The notes: generated by a model not told the origin, from the sequence alone. A stretch of DNA of 64,000 bases from Betaproteobacteria bacterium HGW-Betaproteobacteria-3 (GCA_002842205.1 PHCI01000015.1:25048-89047), one strand, 5' to 3'. Positions 47,743-57,190 are shown, numbered from the stretch's first letter. Numbers and translations: made by a program.

Positions 47743-48615
47743 TCAGGCGCCGTCTGCATCGGTAGAAATCGCGTCCATGGTGTGCCGGGGCAGCACCCGC
47801 TCGCCTTGCGCGTTGGCCACCGCTTCAATGTGCACCCGCGGTGGCTCGGACCACACGGTACCGAAGATCGTGGCGAACGCGGCGTCGGCCGCATCGCGGC
47901 TGGTGGCAATGCGCACCAGCCCCAGGGGAATGGCGGTGCCGGAGGGGTCAAACAAATACCATCGCTGGCCCAGGAAAACCTCGACATAGGCATGGAAATC
48001 CGGCGGCCCAAGGGCCGGATCGGCCCCGTAATCGAGTGCGGTGGCAAAGCGCGCGGGGATGTTGATGGCGCGGCACAGCGCAATCATCAGGTGCGCAAAA
48101 TCGCGGCACACGCCTTGTCCGCTGGCCAGCGTGTCACAGGCTGAGGTGCTGCTGTTGGAGGTGTTCGACTTGAACGTTACATGCTGCTGCACCCAGTCGC
48201 GGATGGCGCGCACGCGGTCGTGGCCTTGCAGCAGGTGCCCGAACTTCTGCGTGGCAAAACCCAGCAGCCGGTCGGACTCGCAATAACGGCTGGGGTACAG
48301 GTAGGGCAACACGTTGCCGGGCAACTGCACCACACTGACCTCGCCCACCGCCTGGGACGGCATGAGGTGGTGCGCAAGATCGACCGTCGCCACGTAGCTG
48401 ACCCGCAGCGGCCCGGCAGGAGCCTGCAGCCGCAGGTAACGGGTTTTGGTGACCGGATCGGCAAAAGCCTGCGGCATCAGCGTCTGCCCGATGCCCAGTT
48501 GCTCGTTCACGACATGCTGGTGCCGTGTGTGAGCCGCCTGAATGATGAAGATGAAATCCGCCCCAGGGCCCTGCACCTGGTAGTTGAGTTCGACCGCGTA
48601 TTGGAGGCGGATCAA
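47743..48615 (-). CDS. Transglutaminase-like cysteine peptidase family protein
   Basis: A cytosolic protein of 290 residues with a transglutaminase core. The catalytic triad is Cys in GQGVCRDFAHL (near residue 168), His in PDFHAYVEVF (near residue 208) and Asp in YLFDPSG. An N-terminal beta-rich domain (about residues 1-110) is typical of the bacterial family. Relatives often lie beside circularly permuted ATP-grasp and alpha-E genes, and in some genomes beside Anbu; here Anbu is 9 kb away. The substrate is unknown. Confidence 0.9.
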   Translation of the reverse strand: MIRLQYAVELNYQVQGPGADFIFIIQAAHTRHQHVVNEQLGIGQTLMPQAFADPVTKTRYLRLQAPAGPLRVSYVATVDLAHHLMPSQAVGEVSVVQLPGNVLPYLYPSRYCESDRLLGFATQKFGHLLQGHDRVRAIRDWVQQHVTFKSNTSNSSTSACDTLASGQGVCRDFAHLMIALCRAINIPARFATALDYGADPALGPPDFHAYVEVFLGQRWYLFDPSGTAIPLGLVRIATSRDAADAAFATIFGTVWSEPPRVHIEAVANAQGERVLPRHTMDAISTDADGA

Positions 48616-48623
48616 TGCAGGCT

Positions 48624-48890
48624 TCAGCGACGCCGGGCGGCAGCGCCCGGGCCGGGACCGGGGCCACGGCCTTCAATGTGGCGGAAGTTGATGCGGCCCT
48701 TGGTCAGGTCGTAGGGCGACAGCTCAAGTTGCACGCGGTCGCCCGCCAGGATGCGGATGTGGTGCTTGCGCATGCGCCCGGCCGTGTAGGCAATCAGCGA
48801 GTGCCCGTTTTCCAGCGTCACGCGAAAGCGCGAGTCCGGCAGAACTTCGGCGACGACGCCGTTCATCTCGATCAGGTCTTCTTTGGCCAT
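48624..48890 (-). CDS. infA: Translation initiation factor IF-1
   Basis: A single OB-fold protein that occupies the ribosomal A site during initiation. The 88-residue product starts [20 protein letters not shown] and includes [20 protein letters not shown]. The C-terminal tail ([14 protein letters not shown]) is longer than in the ribosomal-operon copy. Many Burkholderiales carry such an extra infA, and this is probably that paralogue, as no ribosomal genes flank it. Confidence 0.93.
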   Translation of the reverse strand: MAKEDLIEMNGVVAEVLPDSRFRVTLENGHSLIAYTAGRMRKHHIRILAGDRVQLELSPYDLTKGRINFRHIEGRGPGPGPGAAARRR

Positions 48891-48933
48891 GGCAGCTTTC
48901 GTGGAGTGTGGGTTGGGGTGTGCAAGCGATGCA

Positions 48934-49176
48934 TCAAAGCATGCGCGCAGGCTGGCCGGACTGGGAAACCCAGATCAGGCCCTGTTCATTGGCATACAAC
49001 TGGGCGGCGTTTTCGGTGTCGAAATCGCCGGTGAAGCGCATGACGCGGTCGGTCGAGGCGCTGCCGTGGCCGCTGCGGATGGAAACGCTCGCGCAATAGC
49101 GGCCATCATCCCGACGCCGGGACAACGGGGAAACAAGGTACTTGCCGACAGAAATGGTTTTTTGGTTTGAAATCAA
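48934..49176 (-). CDS. Conserved short protein, probable, start uncertain
   Basis: The frame encodes about 80 residues with [20 protein letters not shown], then [19 protein letters not shown], and ends [13 protein letters not shown] recall similar short proteins in Comamonadaceae, so it is probably real. No ATG precedes the conserved part; the TTG at 49176 is the best start, but no Shine-Dalgarno is clear. The frame continues open further upstream. The function is unknown. Confidence 0.5.
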   Translation of the reverse strand: MISNQKTISVGKYLVSPLSRRRDDGRYCASVSIRSGHGSASTDRVMRFTGDFDTENAAQLYANEQGLIWVSQSGQPARML

Positions 49177-49524
49177 TGGAAAAAAAGTCAATGGAAAATC
49201 ACTGGTCACAACGGGAACACAGGGCCGCAGCACGGCTGCGGCAAAGGAACAGGTGGCACGCCCAGATGCCAGGGTCCCGGCCCGCCCGCTCAAGCCGTGC
49301 CAGCGTACTGGCAGTGACCATATGACGCTGAGCAGCAGCGCCTGAGAGGACAAGGGGAGTTCAGGGTTTTCAAGCGCCGCCCGATGGACGCGCCCCACGC
49401 GATTGCAGGGCTTGACTTGGGGCTCTCCTGCCGAGAGCCGGGCTTCACAGTGAAAAATGAAGCGGCTGAAGTCGCAATCGCGATCTGTACATTCTACCAC
49501 TGCGCCACCGCGGACCGGAATTTC
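49177..49524. other. 348-bp stretch without a supported gene
   Basis: The gap between the short protein and cysE holds a tRNA-like fragment on the minus strand near 49485-49515 (GGCGCAGTGGTAGA, resembling a D-arm) that lacks a matching acceptor 3' half. It also has a small inverted repeat CCAGCGTACTGG. No promoter or protein is convincing. Confidence 0.5.
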
Positions 49525-50298
49525 CTATTTCCCCACCAGCTGATTGAGCCGCTCGGCCTCGAAACATTCGGTGCGCGCCGCGTCCTCGGGCACGCAGTCG
49601 CCCTTCTTGCGGTCGGCGGCCAGCGTTTCGAGCGCCTGCCACAGCAGCGCGATCTGGTGTTCCTGCGAGGCGGCGTTGTCGATCAGGCCACGCATGGCCA
49701 GCGACAGCGGGTCGTCTTCCTGGGTGATGCCATAGGCTGAAAATCGGGTGTTGGCGGGCGTCACATCGGCGCTGTCGTCCGCACGGGACGGGATGATGCG
49801 CGCCGGAATGCCCACCGCCGTGGCCCCGGCCGGCACGGGCTTGATGACCACCGCGTTGCTGCCGATCTTGGCGCCGTCGCCCACCACAAAACCGCCCAGC
49901 ACCTTGGCGCCCGCACTCACCACCACATTCTTGCCCAGCGTGGGGTGGCGCTTGGTGCCCTTGTAGAGCGAGGTGCCGCCCAGTGTGACGCCCTGGTAAA
50001 TGGTGCAGCCGTCGCCGATTTCGGCCGTCTCGCCCACCACCACGCCCATCGCGTGGTCAAAAAAGACCCGCTCACCAATTTTGGCGCCGGGATGAATCTC
50101 GATGCCCGTGAGCCAGCGGCCGATGTGCGAAACAAAGCGCCCCAGCCACTTGAAGCCGCGCGTCCAGCACGCATGCGCGAGCCGGTGCAGCACGATGGCG
50201 TGCAGGCCCGGGTAACAGGTCAACACCTCCCAGGTGCTGCGCGCCGCGGGGTCGCGCTCAAGAATGCACTGGATGTCGGATCGCAAGCGGTTGAACAT
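49525..50298 (-). CDS. cysE: Serine O-acetyltransferase
   Basis: CysE acetylates L-serine with acetyl-CoA to start cysteine synthesis. The 257-residue protein has an N-terminal helical domain and a left-handed beta-helix of hexapeptide repeats. The catalytic region is [20 protein letters not shown], and [20 protein letters not shown] follows. The C-terminal tail is longer than in E. coli CysE. It is 30 bases downstream of trmJ in the same direction. Confidence 0.94.
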   Translation of the reverse strand: MFNRLRSDIQCILERDPAARSTWEVLTCYPGLHAIVLHRLAHACWTRGFKWLGRFVSHIGRWLTGIEIHPGAKIGERVFFDHAMGVVVGETAEIGDGCTIYQGVTLGGTSLYKGTKRHPTLGKNVVVSAGAKVLGGFVVGDGAKIGSNAVVIKPVPAGATAVGIPARIIPSRADDSADVTPANTRFSAYGITQEDDPLSLAMRGLIDNAASQEHQIALLWQALETLAADRKKGDCVPEDAARTECFEAERLNQLVGK

Positions 50299-50328
50299 GA
50301 CTTTGGGTAATGTCGGAATGACCCAAGT

Positions 50329-51108
50329 CTAGCGTTTTGGGCCCTGGGCTGCTTCGCCCATGGCCTTGGCCACGCCCCTGAGAATGTGAATCTCTTCCTG
50401 CGTCAGCGCGGCGCGGTTGAAGAGCTGGTTCAAGCGTGGCATGAGCTTCTTGGGCGCGGCCGGATCGAGAAAGCCGATGGCCACCAGCGCTTCTTCCCAG
50501 TGCGCCAGCATGCCGCTTACGGCGCGCGCATCGGCCAGCCTGGGCGTGGCCGTGGCCGACTGCACCGTGAAACCGCCCAGGGCCAAGCGCCATTCATAGG
50601 CCACTACCTGCACGGCCGCCGCCAGGTTCAGCGAACTGAACGACGGGCTGGTCGGAATGCTCAGCGCCACATGGCAGCGGTACACGTCTTCGTTGGCCAT
50701 GCCAAAACGCTCGGAGCCGAACAGAAACGCCATGCCACCCCCCAAATCAAGAGCATTTTTGACTTCTTCCCCCTGCCCATTCTCAATAGTTTGCTCCTTT
50801 TTTAGAAGCAAATCAAAATGCTCGCGCGGCGTGCGCGTGGGCGGGCCGAAGTCGCGCGGCGTCATGGCGGTGGCACACAGGTGGCTCATGCCGTCCAGCG
50901 CCTCGTCCAGCGTGGCGACGATGCGTGCGTTGTGCAGCACGTCCAGCGCGCCGCTGGCCCGCTGGATGGTTTCCTCGCGCCGCAGCACATTGGCCCAGCG
51001 CGGCGCCACCAGCACCAGGTCGTCAAAACCCATGACTTTCATGGCCCGCGCAGCGGCGCCCACGTTGCCGGCGTGGCTGGTATGAATGAGGATGAAACGC
51101 GTCTTCAT
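50329..51108 (-). CDS. trmJ: tRNA (cytidine/uridine-2'-O-)-methyltransferase TrmJ, with internal repeat
   Basis: A SPOUT methyltransferase that methylates position 32 of tRNAs. The 259-residue protein starts [20 protein letters not shown]. It has [17 protein letters not shown] and [20 protein letters not shown], which form the trefoil knot. Between them and the N-terminal part, residues about 98-121 ([20 protein letters not shown]) are encoded by a dispersed repeat and are not expected in the family. Frame and knot motifs are kept, so the enzyme may still work. Confidence 0.92.
   Translation of the reverse strand: MKTRFILIHTSHAGNVGAAARAMKVMGFDDLVLVAPRWANVLRREETIQRASGALDVLHNARIVATLDEALDGMSHLCATAMTPRDFGPPTRTPREHFDLLLKKEQTIENGQGEEVKNALDLGGGMAFLFGSERFGMANEDVYRCHVALSIPTSPSFSSLNLAAAVQVVAYEWRLALGGFTVQSATATPRLADARAVSGMLAHWEEALVAIGFLDPAAPKKLMPRLNQLFNRAALTQEEIHILRGVAKAMGEAAQGPKR
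50744..50816. repeat. Dispersed repeat, copy D, inside trmJ
   Basis: An AT-rich segment within the GC-rich trmJ gene. On the minus strand it contains GGAGCAAACTATTGAGAATG and GGGCAGGGGG, aligning with the AGCAAACTAT and GGCGGGGGC features of copies A and C. It adds about 24 codons in frame. Confidence 0.6.
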
Positions 51109-51253
51109 GGGGTGTGATTGTCTCAGTGCCCCGCGCCACACCGACACGCCCGGTCACCCCGGCGCGGTTTTCGTGGGAAAATCAGCCCATCCCCGCCCGC
51201 ATCGCCGGTGCGGCCGCCCTGTGGTTTTGCCCACGCGTTCTTCCCAACACAAT

Positions 51254-52189
51254 ATGTCGTCCCCCAATCTGCATCCCATGCTCAACGTGGCCGTGAAGGC
51301 CGCCCGTGCCGCCGGCGCCATCATCAACCGCGCCGCGCTCGACGTGGAGTCGGTCCGCATTTCACAAAAACAGGTCAATGATTTCGTCACCGAAGTCGAC
51401 CATGCCGCCGAGCAGACCATCATCGAAACCCTGCTCACCGCCTACCCCGGCCACGGCATCCTGGCCGAAGAATCGGGCAGCACGCACGGCGCGAAAGATT
51501 CGGAATGCGTGTGGATCATCGATCCGCTGGACGGCACCACCAACTTCATCCACGGCTTCCCGGTCTATTGCGTGAGCATTGCGCTGGCCGTGCGCGGCAA
51601 GATCGAGCAGGCCGTCATTTACGACCCCAGCCGCAACGACCTCTTCACCGCCACCAAGGGCCGCGGCGCCTACATGAACGACCGCCGCCTGCGCGTGAGC
51701 AAACGCATCCGGCTGCAGGAATGCCTGATCTCCACCGGCTTTCCGTTCCGCCCCGGCGACAACTTCAACCTGTACCTGCGCATGATGTCCGAGATCATGC
51801 CGCGCACCGCCGGCCTGCGCCGCCCGGGCGCCGCCGCGCTTGACCTGGCCTATGTGGCCGCGGGGTTCACCGACGCCTTCTTTGAAAACGGCCTGCAGCC
51901 CTGGGACATGGCCGCGGGCTCGCTGCTCGTGACCGAAGCCGGCGGCCTGATCGGCAACTTCACCGGCGAGCCTGATTTCCTCGACCAGAAAGAATGCCTG
52001 GCCGGCAGCCCGCGCATCTACGGCCAGCTCGTGCCCATCCTGTCCAAATACAGCAAGTTCGCCACCGCCGGCGAAAAAGCTGCCGTGCGCCAGACCATGA
52101 CGCTGCACGGCACGCCTGGTGCGGCCGCCGCCCCCGCGGCCGACGAAGCGGTGGCCAGCCCCACCCCCGAAGAAGACCCGCCGCGCTGA
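51254..52189 (+). CDS. suhB: Inositol-1-monophosphatase family protein SuhB
   Basis: A Mg2+-dependent phosphatase of 311 residues that also acts in rRNA antitermination in E. coli. The metal-binding motifs are complete: [17 protein letters not shown] (near residue 90) and [18 protein letters not shown]. It is divergent from trmJ, a usual arrangement in proteobacteria. The C-terminal Ala/Pro-rich tail (about 30 residues) is longer than in E. coli. The ATG at 51278 is a possible later start. Confidence 0.93.
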   Translation: MSSPNLHPMLNVAVKAARAAGAIINRAALDVESVRISQKQVNDFVTEVDHAAEQTIIETLLTAYPGHGILAEESGSTHGAKDSECVWIIDPLDGTTNFIHGFPVYCVSIALAVRGKIEQAVIYDPSRNDLFTATKGRGAYMNDRRLRVSKRIRLQECLISTGFPFRPGDNFNLYLRMMSEIMPRTAGLRRPGAAALDLAYVAAGFTDAFFENGLQPWDMAAGSLLVTEAGGLIGNFTGEPDFLDQKECLAGSPRIYGQLVPILSKYSKFATAGEKAAVRQTMTLHGTPGAAAAPAADEAVASPTPEEDPPR

Positions 52190-52279
52190 CCATCCAAACC
52201 GGTGGCGACATGGCCAAACGTCATGCTGGGTCCGTGGGGGAAGCCAGCGCCGGAACACCGGCACGGCGGCGAAGGAATC

Positions 52280-52308
52280 TTGCCAAATTTTGCCAAACTG
52301 ACTAAGCT
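52280..52308 (+). promoter_or_regulatory. parDE promoter with direct-repeat operator
   Basis: TTGCCAAA occurs at 52280-52287 and again at 52290-52297, ten bases (one helical turn) apart. The first overlaps a -35 (TTGCCA); a -10 TAAGCT at 52303-52308 lies 17 bases on. A dimeric ribbon-helix-helix ParD could bind the pair. The predicted transcript would start at or near the parD ATG. Confidence 0.6.
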
Positions 52309-52314
52309 TGCGCC

Positions 52315-52566
52315 ATGGGCACCATGAACATTTCCCTGCCAGACACACTCAAGTCCTTCGTCGATGAGCAAGTAGGCCAGCGTGGGTACGGCACCAGCAG
52401 CGAATATGTGCGCGAACTGATTCGAAAAGACCAGGATCGCCTGCATTTGCGCGACCTGTTGCTCAAGGGCGCCAGTTCCAGGGCAGCTGCGCCAGCCGAC
52501 GAGGCCTATTTCACAGCGCTGCGCGAGCGCGTCCAATCTGGCACAAAACCCATCGCTCGCGGGTGA
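52315..52566 (+). CDS. parD: Type II antitoxin, ParD/CopG ribbon-helix-helix family
   Basis: An 83-residue antitoxin. The N-terminal ribbon-helix-helix (MNISLPDTLKSFVDEQVGQR) binds DNA as a dimer, and the C-terminal segment (DEAYFTALRERVQSG) is the usual toxin-wrapping region. GTSSEYVRELIRKDQ is a strong ParD signature. A second ATG three codons in (52324) may be the true start. It overlaps parE by GTGA. Confidence 0.92.
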   Translation: MGTMNISLPDTLKSFVDEQVGQRGYGTSSEYVRELIRKDQDRLHLRDLLLKGASSRAAAPADEAYFTALRERVQSGTKPIARG

Positions 52567-52892
52567 AAGTCAAACCCGTCATCCCGCGTGTATTGGCAAA
52601 TCGGGATGTCGATGAAGCCATCCGTCACTACCTGGATCACGATGCGGCGCCAGCCGCATTGGGGTTGATTGATGCGCTGGAGCAAGCCTACGCTCATATC
52701 AGCAAGCATGGGGCCACCGGCTCACCCCGCTATGCCCACGAATTGAACCTGCCTGGCCTGCGCTTCTGGCCGCTGACGCGCTACCCCTACCTGGTCTTTT
52801 ATATTGAGCGGGACGACCATATCGACGTGTGGCGTGTGCTGCACGGTCAGCGCGATATTCCCGCGTGGATGCATCCACCGAACGAGCCCTGA
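52563..52892 (+). CDS. parE: Type II toxin, ParE/RelE superfamily
   Basis: A 109-residue ParE-family protein starting at GTG. ParE toxins inhibit DNA gyrase. It has the fold-typical [21 protein letters not shown] helix, [19 protein letters not shown] and [20 protein letters not shown], with the terminal RDIPAW. It overlaps parD and would be neutralised by it. It is complete by length. Confidence 0.91.
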   Translation: MKVKPVIPRVLANRDVDEAIRHYLDHDAAPAALGLIDALEQAYAHISKHGATGSPRYAHELNLPGLRFWPLTRYPYLVFYIERDDHIDVWRVLHGQRDIPAWMHPPNEP

Positions 52893-53053
52893 AGGTCTTG
52901 ATCAAGGCACCATCGTTTGGCGCGTTGCCCCCATCTGAACCCGACGCCCACGGGTTCTTCCTTTCGGGCAATGGATACAAGTCATGCCACGATAATCCCG
53001 ACATATCCGGCGCCGACCGTTCCGCGCAATGTGCAAGCCCACGTCAACCATTG

Positions 53054-55699
53054 ATGCGACCCGACACTTCAACACCCTTCATGCCGAACGCCGAACGCTC
53101 AGCCCACACCCCCATGATGCAGCAGTATCTGGGCCTCAAGGCAGACTTCCCCGGCACCCTGCTGTTCTACCGCATGGGGGATTTTTACGAGCTGTTCTAC
53201 GCCGACGCCGAGAAGGCCGCGCGGCTGCTCGACATCACGCTCACGCGGCGCGGGCAGTCGGCGGGCGAGCCGGTGGTGATGGCGGGCGTGCCCTTTCATT
53301 CGGTTGAGACCTATCTCGCGCGGCTGGTTAAGCTCGGTGAATCGGTGGCCCTTTGCGAGCAGGTGGGCGACGTGGCCACGGCCAAGGGCCCGGTCGAGCG
53401 CAAGGTGGTGCGGGTCGTCACCCCCGGCACGCTGACCGACGCCGCGCTGCTCAACGACAAAACCGAATCCCTGCTGCTGGCCGTGCACCAGGGCCCGCGC
53501 AACCGCTGCGGCCTGGCGTGGCTCAGCGTCACGCAGGCGCAGCTGCAACTGGCCGAATGCGCGGGCGACGCGCTCGAAGGCTGGATCGCCCGCATCGGCC
53601 CCAGCGAGCTGATCTACAGCGCCGAGGTGTCGCCCGCGTTCGAGCAGCGCCTGCAGGCCGCCTGCGCGGGCGCGCCGCTGGCGCCGCGCCCCGCCTGGCA
53701 GTTTGACAGCGCGCTGGGCGAGCGCCGCCTGCTCGAACACCTGCACGCGGCCAGCCTGTCGGCCTGGGGCGCCGACGCGCTGGCGCACGCGCACGCCGCA
53801 GCCAGCGCCCTGCTCGGGTACGCCGAGCACACGCAGGGGCGCGCGCTCTCGCACGTGCAGGCGCTGCAGGTGCAGCGCGACGACGAACAGATCGATCTGC
53901 CCCTGACCACCCGACGCAACCTTGAGCTGGTGCAAACCCTGCGCGGCGAAGACGCGCCCACGCTGTTCTCGCTGCTCGACACCTGCCTGACCGGCATGGG
54001 CAGCCGCCAGCTCAAGCGCTGGCTGCTCGAACCCCGGCGCGACCGCGCCGACGCCCTGCAGCGTCTGGGCGCCATCGCCGAGCTGCGCGCCGGGCTCGGG
54101 CCAAGCTTGCGCGCCCGGCTCAAGGGCACCAGCGACGTGGAGCGCATCACCGCCCGCGTCGCGCTGCGCCAGGTGCGCCCGCGTGAACTGGTGGCGTTGC
54201 GCCAGACACTACAGTTATCAGAGCAAACTATGACCGATTGGCGGGGGCAATCGGAACTTTTGACTGATATTTCTGCCGATTTGCAGCCCCCCGCCGGTTG
54301 CGCCGCCCTGCTGGCCCGCGCCATCCAGGACGAGCCCGCCAGCCTGGTGCGCGAAGGCGGCGTGATCGCCACCGGCTTCGACGCCGAACTGGACGAACTG
54401 CGCGCCATCCAGGACAACTGCGACGGCTTTTTGCTCGACCTGGAGGTGCGCGAACGCGCCCGCACCGGCATCGCCAACCTGCGCGTGCAGTTCAACAAGG
54501 TGCACGGCTTCTACATTGAGGTCACACAAGGCCAGGCCGCCAAGGTGCCCGACGACTACCGCCGCCGCCAGACCCTCAAGAACGCCGAGCGCTTCATCAC
54601 CCCCGAACTCAAGGCCTTTGAAGACAAGGCCCTGAGCGCCCAGGAGCGCGCCCTGGCCCGCGAAAAATGGCTGTACGAACAGGTGCTGGACGCGCTGCAA
54701 CCCCACATCGGCCCGCTCACCCGGCTGGCGCGCGCGCTGGCCACGCTGGACGCGCTGTGCGCCCTGGCCGAACGCTCGCTCACCCTGAACTGGTGCGCGC
54801 CCCAGTTCGTGAAAGAACCCTGCATCGAGATCACCCGCGGCCGCCACCCGGTGGTCGAGGCGCGGCTGGCCGAAACCCACGGCGCGGGCAGCGCCCGGGG
54901 CGCGGCGGGCGGCTTCATCGCCAACGACACCGCGCTCGGCCCCAAAACGCGCATGCAGGTCATCACCGGCCCCAACATGGGCGGCAAATCCACCTACATG
55001 CGGCAGGTGGCCGTGATCGTGCTGCTGGCCAGCATCGGCAGCCACGTGCCCGCCGACGCCTGCCGCCTCGGGCCGATCGACGCCATCCACACCCGCATCG
55101 GCGCCTCGGACGACCTGGCCAACGCGCAGTCCACCTTCATGCTCGAGATGACCGAGGCCGCGCAGATCCTGCACAGCGCCACGCCCCACAGCCTGGTGCT
55201 GATGGACGAAATCGGCCGCGGCACCTCCACCTTTGACGGCCTGGCGCTGGCCAGCGGCATCGCCACCCACCTGCACGACCGCACCCGCGCCTTCACACTG
55301 TTTGCCACGCACTACTTCGAGCTGACCGAATTCCCCGCCTCCCACCACGGCGCGATCAACGTGCACGTGAGCGCGGCCGAAGCCGGCGCCGACATCGTCT
55401 TCCTGCACGAAATCCAGCCCGGCCCGGCCAGCCGCAGCTACGGCATCCAGGTGGCGCGGCTGGCGGGCGTCCCCGCGGCCGTGCTGCACCATGCGCGCCA
55501 CGCGCTGGCCGCGCTCGAAACCCAGCAAAGCGAAAGCCGCGCCCAGGTCGATCTGTTTGCGCCGCCCCCCGCCGCCCAGGCCGCCGCCCCCAGCGCCGTC
55601 GAAGCCGCGCTGTCCACCCTCGACCCCGACACCCTGAGCCCGCGCGACGCCCTCGACGCGCTGTACCGGCTCAAGAAAATGCAGCATAGGGACGGCTGA
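53054..55699 (+). CDS. mutS: DNA mismatch repair protein MutS
   Basis: MutS recognises mismatches and signals to MutL by ATP hydrolysis. The 881-residue protein has the mismatch-binding Phe-x-Glu in MGDFYELFY (Phe44, Glu46), Walker [10 protein letters not shown] and the [12 protein letters not shown] segment. An in-frame dispersed repeat encodes about residues 388-407 ([19 protein letters not shown]), in the lever region. I chose the ATG at 53054; 53081 is an alternative. Mismatch repair is probably intact but deserves a check. Confidence 0.95.
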   Translation: MRPDTSTPFMPNAERSAHTPMMQQYLGLKADFPGTLLFYRMGDFYELFYADAEKAARLLDITLTRRGQSAGEPVVMAGVPFHSVETYLARLVKLGESVALCEQVGDVATAKGPVERKVVRVVTPGTLTDAALLNDKTESLLLAVHQGPRNRCGLAWLSVTQAQLQLAECAGDALEGWIARIGPSELIYSAEVSPAFEQRLQAACAGAPLAPRPAWQFDSALGERRLLEHLHAASLSAWGADALAHAHAAASALLGYAEHTQGRALSHVQALQVQRDDEQIDLPLTTRRNLELVQTLRGEDAPTLFSLLDTCLTGMGSRQLKRWLLEPRRDRADALQRLGAIAELRAGLGPSLRARLKGTSDVERITARVALRQVRPRELVALRQTLQLSEQTMTDWRGQSELLTDISADLQPPAGCAALLARAIQDEPASLVREGGVIATGFDAELDELRAIQDNCDGFLLDLEVRERARTGIANLRVQFNKVHGFYIEVTQGQAAKVPDDYRRRQTLKNAERFITPELKAFEDKALSAQERALAREKWLYEQVLDALQPHIGPLTRLARALATLDALCALAERSLTLNWCAPQFVKEPCIEITRGRHPVVEARLAETHGAGSARGAAGGFIANDTALGPKTRMQVITGPNMGGKSTYMRQVAVIVLLASIGSHVPADACRLGPIDAIHTRIGASDDLANAQSTFMLEMTEAAQILHSATPHSLVLMDEIGRGTSTFDGLALASGIATHLHDRTRAFTLFATHYFELTEFPASHHGAINVHVSAAEAGADIVFLHEIQPGPASRSYGIQVARLAGVPAAVLHHARHALAALETQQSESRAQVDLFAPPPAAQAAAPSAVEAALSTLDPDTLSPRDALDALYRLKKMQHRDG
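54215..54273. repeat. Dispersed repeat, copy C, inside mutS
   Basis: Contains AGAGCAAACTATGACCGATT then GGCGGGGGCAATCGG and TTTTGACTGATATTTC. CCGATT and AATCGG pair around the GGCGGGGGC loop. Alignment with copy A is clear over the first half. The reading frame of mutS continues through it. Confidence 0.75.
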
Positions 55700-55733
55700 A
55701 CACGCGGCCCGGCCGACGCATTCCCCCACCCCC

Positions 55734-55770
55734 TTGACGCCCCTCATTTCATGCCGCATGATGGCATGAA
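55734..55770 (+). promoter_or_regulatory. Promoter and palindromic operator of the AbrB-like/CcdB module
   Basis: A -35 TTGACG (55734-55739) and a -10-like CATGAT (55757-55762) are 17 bases apart. The arms TTCATGCC (55748-55755) and GGCATGAA (55763-55770) bracket the -10 as a perfect 8-bp inverted repeat. A bound dimer would block RNA polymerase, as expected for antitoxin autoregulation. Confidence 0.7.
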
Positions 55771-55788
55771 GTTGTGCAAGGAGAAGCC

Positions 55789-56139
55789 ATGCTCAAGGAA
55801 GTGGGCGCCAGCGGCCAGATCTCGCTGGGCAAAAAATACGCGGGGCAGTTGTTTGACCTCGTGTCCCACCCCGATGGTCGTCTGGAACTGGTGCCCATGA
55901 AGGCCGTGCCCGCGGTGCAAGAAGAAGCTTCGGCCTACCGCATCGGCGACGGCTGGCTCAGCCCCGAGCGTCTGGCCCGGCGCAAGGCAGCTGCCGGGCG
56001 CAGCGCCAGCGAACTGGACGCCGCACGCCAGCAATGGGAGGCACAAAACCGCGATGCCATTGAAGCCATGAACCAGCGCATGACCCAGGTTGGCTCGATG
56101 GGCACGCGCATTCATGCATGGCGCCAGGCCAAGGCTTGA
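55789..56139 (+). CDS. Candidate antitoxin with AbrB-like N-terminus
   Basis: The 116-residue protein starts MLKEVGASGQISLGKKYAGQ, resembling the swapped-hairpin DNA-binding fold (SpoVT/AbrB), after a strong AAGGAG site. The C-terminal half is helical and charged (ERLARRKAAAGRSASELDAA), suited to wrapping a toxin. It is directly upstream of a CcdB-type toxin gene. Classical CcdA antitoxins are ribbon-helix-helix proteins, so this pairing is not the textbook one. The role is inferred from context. Confidence 0.75.
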   Translation: MLKEVGASGQISLGKKYAGQLFDLVSHPDGRLELVPMKAVPAVQEEASAYRIGDGWLSPERLARRKAAAGRSASELDAARQQWEAQNRDAIEAMNQRMTQVGSMGTRIHAWRQAKA

Positions 56140-56146
56140 GCCGCCC

Positions 56147-56461
56147 ATGGCCCAGTTTGACGTCTACCCCAACCCCATCGAAGCGCTGCGGCCCTCCCAC
56201 CCTTATGTGGTGCAGGTCCAGAGCGGTTTTCTGGCGCGCCCCGTGGCGGTCATCACCGTGCCGCTGGCCCGGCTCACCCCCGGCAGCGAGCCCGTGGCCG
56301 TTTTAACCCCCCGCCTGGAGGTCGCTGACGAAGCCCTGGTGCTGGAAACACTGGGCATCGCCTCATTCGACCCCGGCGAACTGCGCGGCCCCGTCGGCAA
56401 CCTGCGCGCGCAAGCCGACGCCATCTGGTCCGCCCTGGACTACGCCCTGCACGGCTACTGA
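56147..56461 (+). CDS. ccdB: CcdB family toxin
   Basis: A 104-residue protein beginning MAQFDVYPNP, the signature of CcdB, which poisons DNA gyrase. PYVVQVQSGFLARPVAVITV and LTPGSEPVAVLTPRLEV continue the family pattern. The C-terminal residues (WSALDYALHGY) do not show the Trp-Gly-Ile ending of F-plasmid CcdB that contacts gyrase, so the target should not be assumed. It is seven bases downstream of the AbrB-like gene. Confidence 0.87.
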   Translation: MAQFDVYPNPIEALRPSHPYVVQVQSGFLARPVAVITVPLARLTPGSEPVAVLTPRLEVADEALVLETLGIASFDPGELRGPVGNLRAQADAIWSALDYALHGY

Positions 56462-56472
56462 ACCCCACCCCC

Positions 56473-56697
56473 ATGACCCCCCAACAATTCATCGCCCAAT
56501 GGGGCCCCGGCGGCGCCGGCTACGCGCTCAACGAACGCCAGGGCGCGCAGGCGCACTTCATGGACCTGTGCGCCTTGCTGGGCGTGCCCACCCCCGGCAG
56601 CACGGGCGACTACCTTTTTGAGCAAGACACCCTGGTGCTGGCATGGTGGGGAAGATTGAGCAACTGGCCTCAGATCCCTTTGGGGCCAGCAACGTGA
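56473..56697 (+). pseudogene. N-terminal remnant of a DNA methyltransferase, fused out of frame to relE sequence
   Basis: About 56 residues (MTPQQFIAQWGPGGAGYALN, then HFMDLCALLGVPTP and YLFEQDT) match the start of large class I/type II-like DNA methyltransferases. After about base 56640 the frame enters RelE coding sequence in another register and ends by 56697. The catalytic NPPY region and nearly 900 residues are absent. A deletion joining two genes explains it best. Confidence 0.7.
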
Positions 56698-56825
56698 AGA
56701 AGCTGACCGGCCGCGAGGGCTATCGGCTTCGCGTGGGTGACTGGCGAGTGATTTACGAGGTTCATGGCGACAGGCTGGTCATTCTGGTGCTGGCGGTCGC
56801 CCCACGTGGAGGTGCCTACAAATGA
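56643..56825 (+). pseudogene. Truncated RelE/ParE-family toxin
   Basis: The 60-residue frame (MVGKIEQLASDPFGASNVKK, then RLRVGDWRVIYEV and VLAVAPRGGAYK) is the C-terminal two-thirds of a RelE-type toxin. Full-length members have about 85 residues; the N-terminal helix is missing and replaced by the methyltransferase remnant. It overlaps the XRE antitoxin gene by four bases, keeping the original operon layout. It is probably inactive. Confidence 0.8.
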
Positions 56826-57190
56826 CCGGAATCCAGTTCATTGAACGCAACGGGCGGCGCGAATATGCGGTGGTGCCCATGCCGCTGTTTGCGCGCATGG
56901 CCGCGTTGCTGGAAGACCTTGACGACGAGGCGCTGTACGACAGGGCCAAGGCAGCCGACGCCGGTTTGCACATCCCCGCCGAGGTGGCCCACGCCATGTT
57001 GGGCGGCACGCATCCTGTCAAGGCCTGGCGCGAGCACCGGGGTCTGACGCAAGAGGCGCTGGCCGCCAAAGCCGCCATCAGCACCGCCTATCTGTGCCAG
57101 ATCGAAACCGGCAAGCGCCAGGGCTCCGTCAAAACGCTCAAGACGCTGGCCCAAGCCCTGGGGCTGACGCTGGACGATCTGCAATACTGA
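56822..57190 (+). CDS. XRE-family antitoxin
   Basis: A 122-residue protein with an N-terminal Phd-like stretch (RREYAVVPMPLFARMAALLE) and a C-terminal helix-turn-helix (WREHRGLTQEALAAKAAIST, then QIETGKRQGSVKTLKTLAQA). This is the common partner of RelE toxins placed upstream. With the toxin gene truncated it is an orphan antitoxin. It is intact by length and may still bind DNA or neutralise related toxins elsewhere. Confidence 0.88.
   Translation: MTGIQFIERNGRREYAVVPMPLFARMAALLEDLDDEALYDRAKAADAGLHIPAEVAHAMLGGTHPVKAWREHRGLTQEALAAKAAISTAYLCQIETGKRQGSVKTLKTLAQALGLTLDDLQY

Noticed and set aside
49480..49522. Possible tRNA gene on the minus strand
   Set aside because: A D-arm-like sequence is present, but no matching acceptor 3' half, T-arm or anticodon stem could be paired.
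54218..55759. 513-codon minus-strand open frame opposite mutS
   Set aside because: Antisense shadow over the MutS ATPase domain, Gly/Val/Ala-rich, with no family match.
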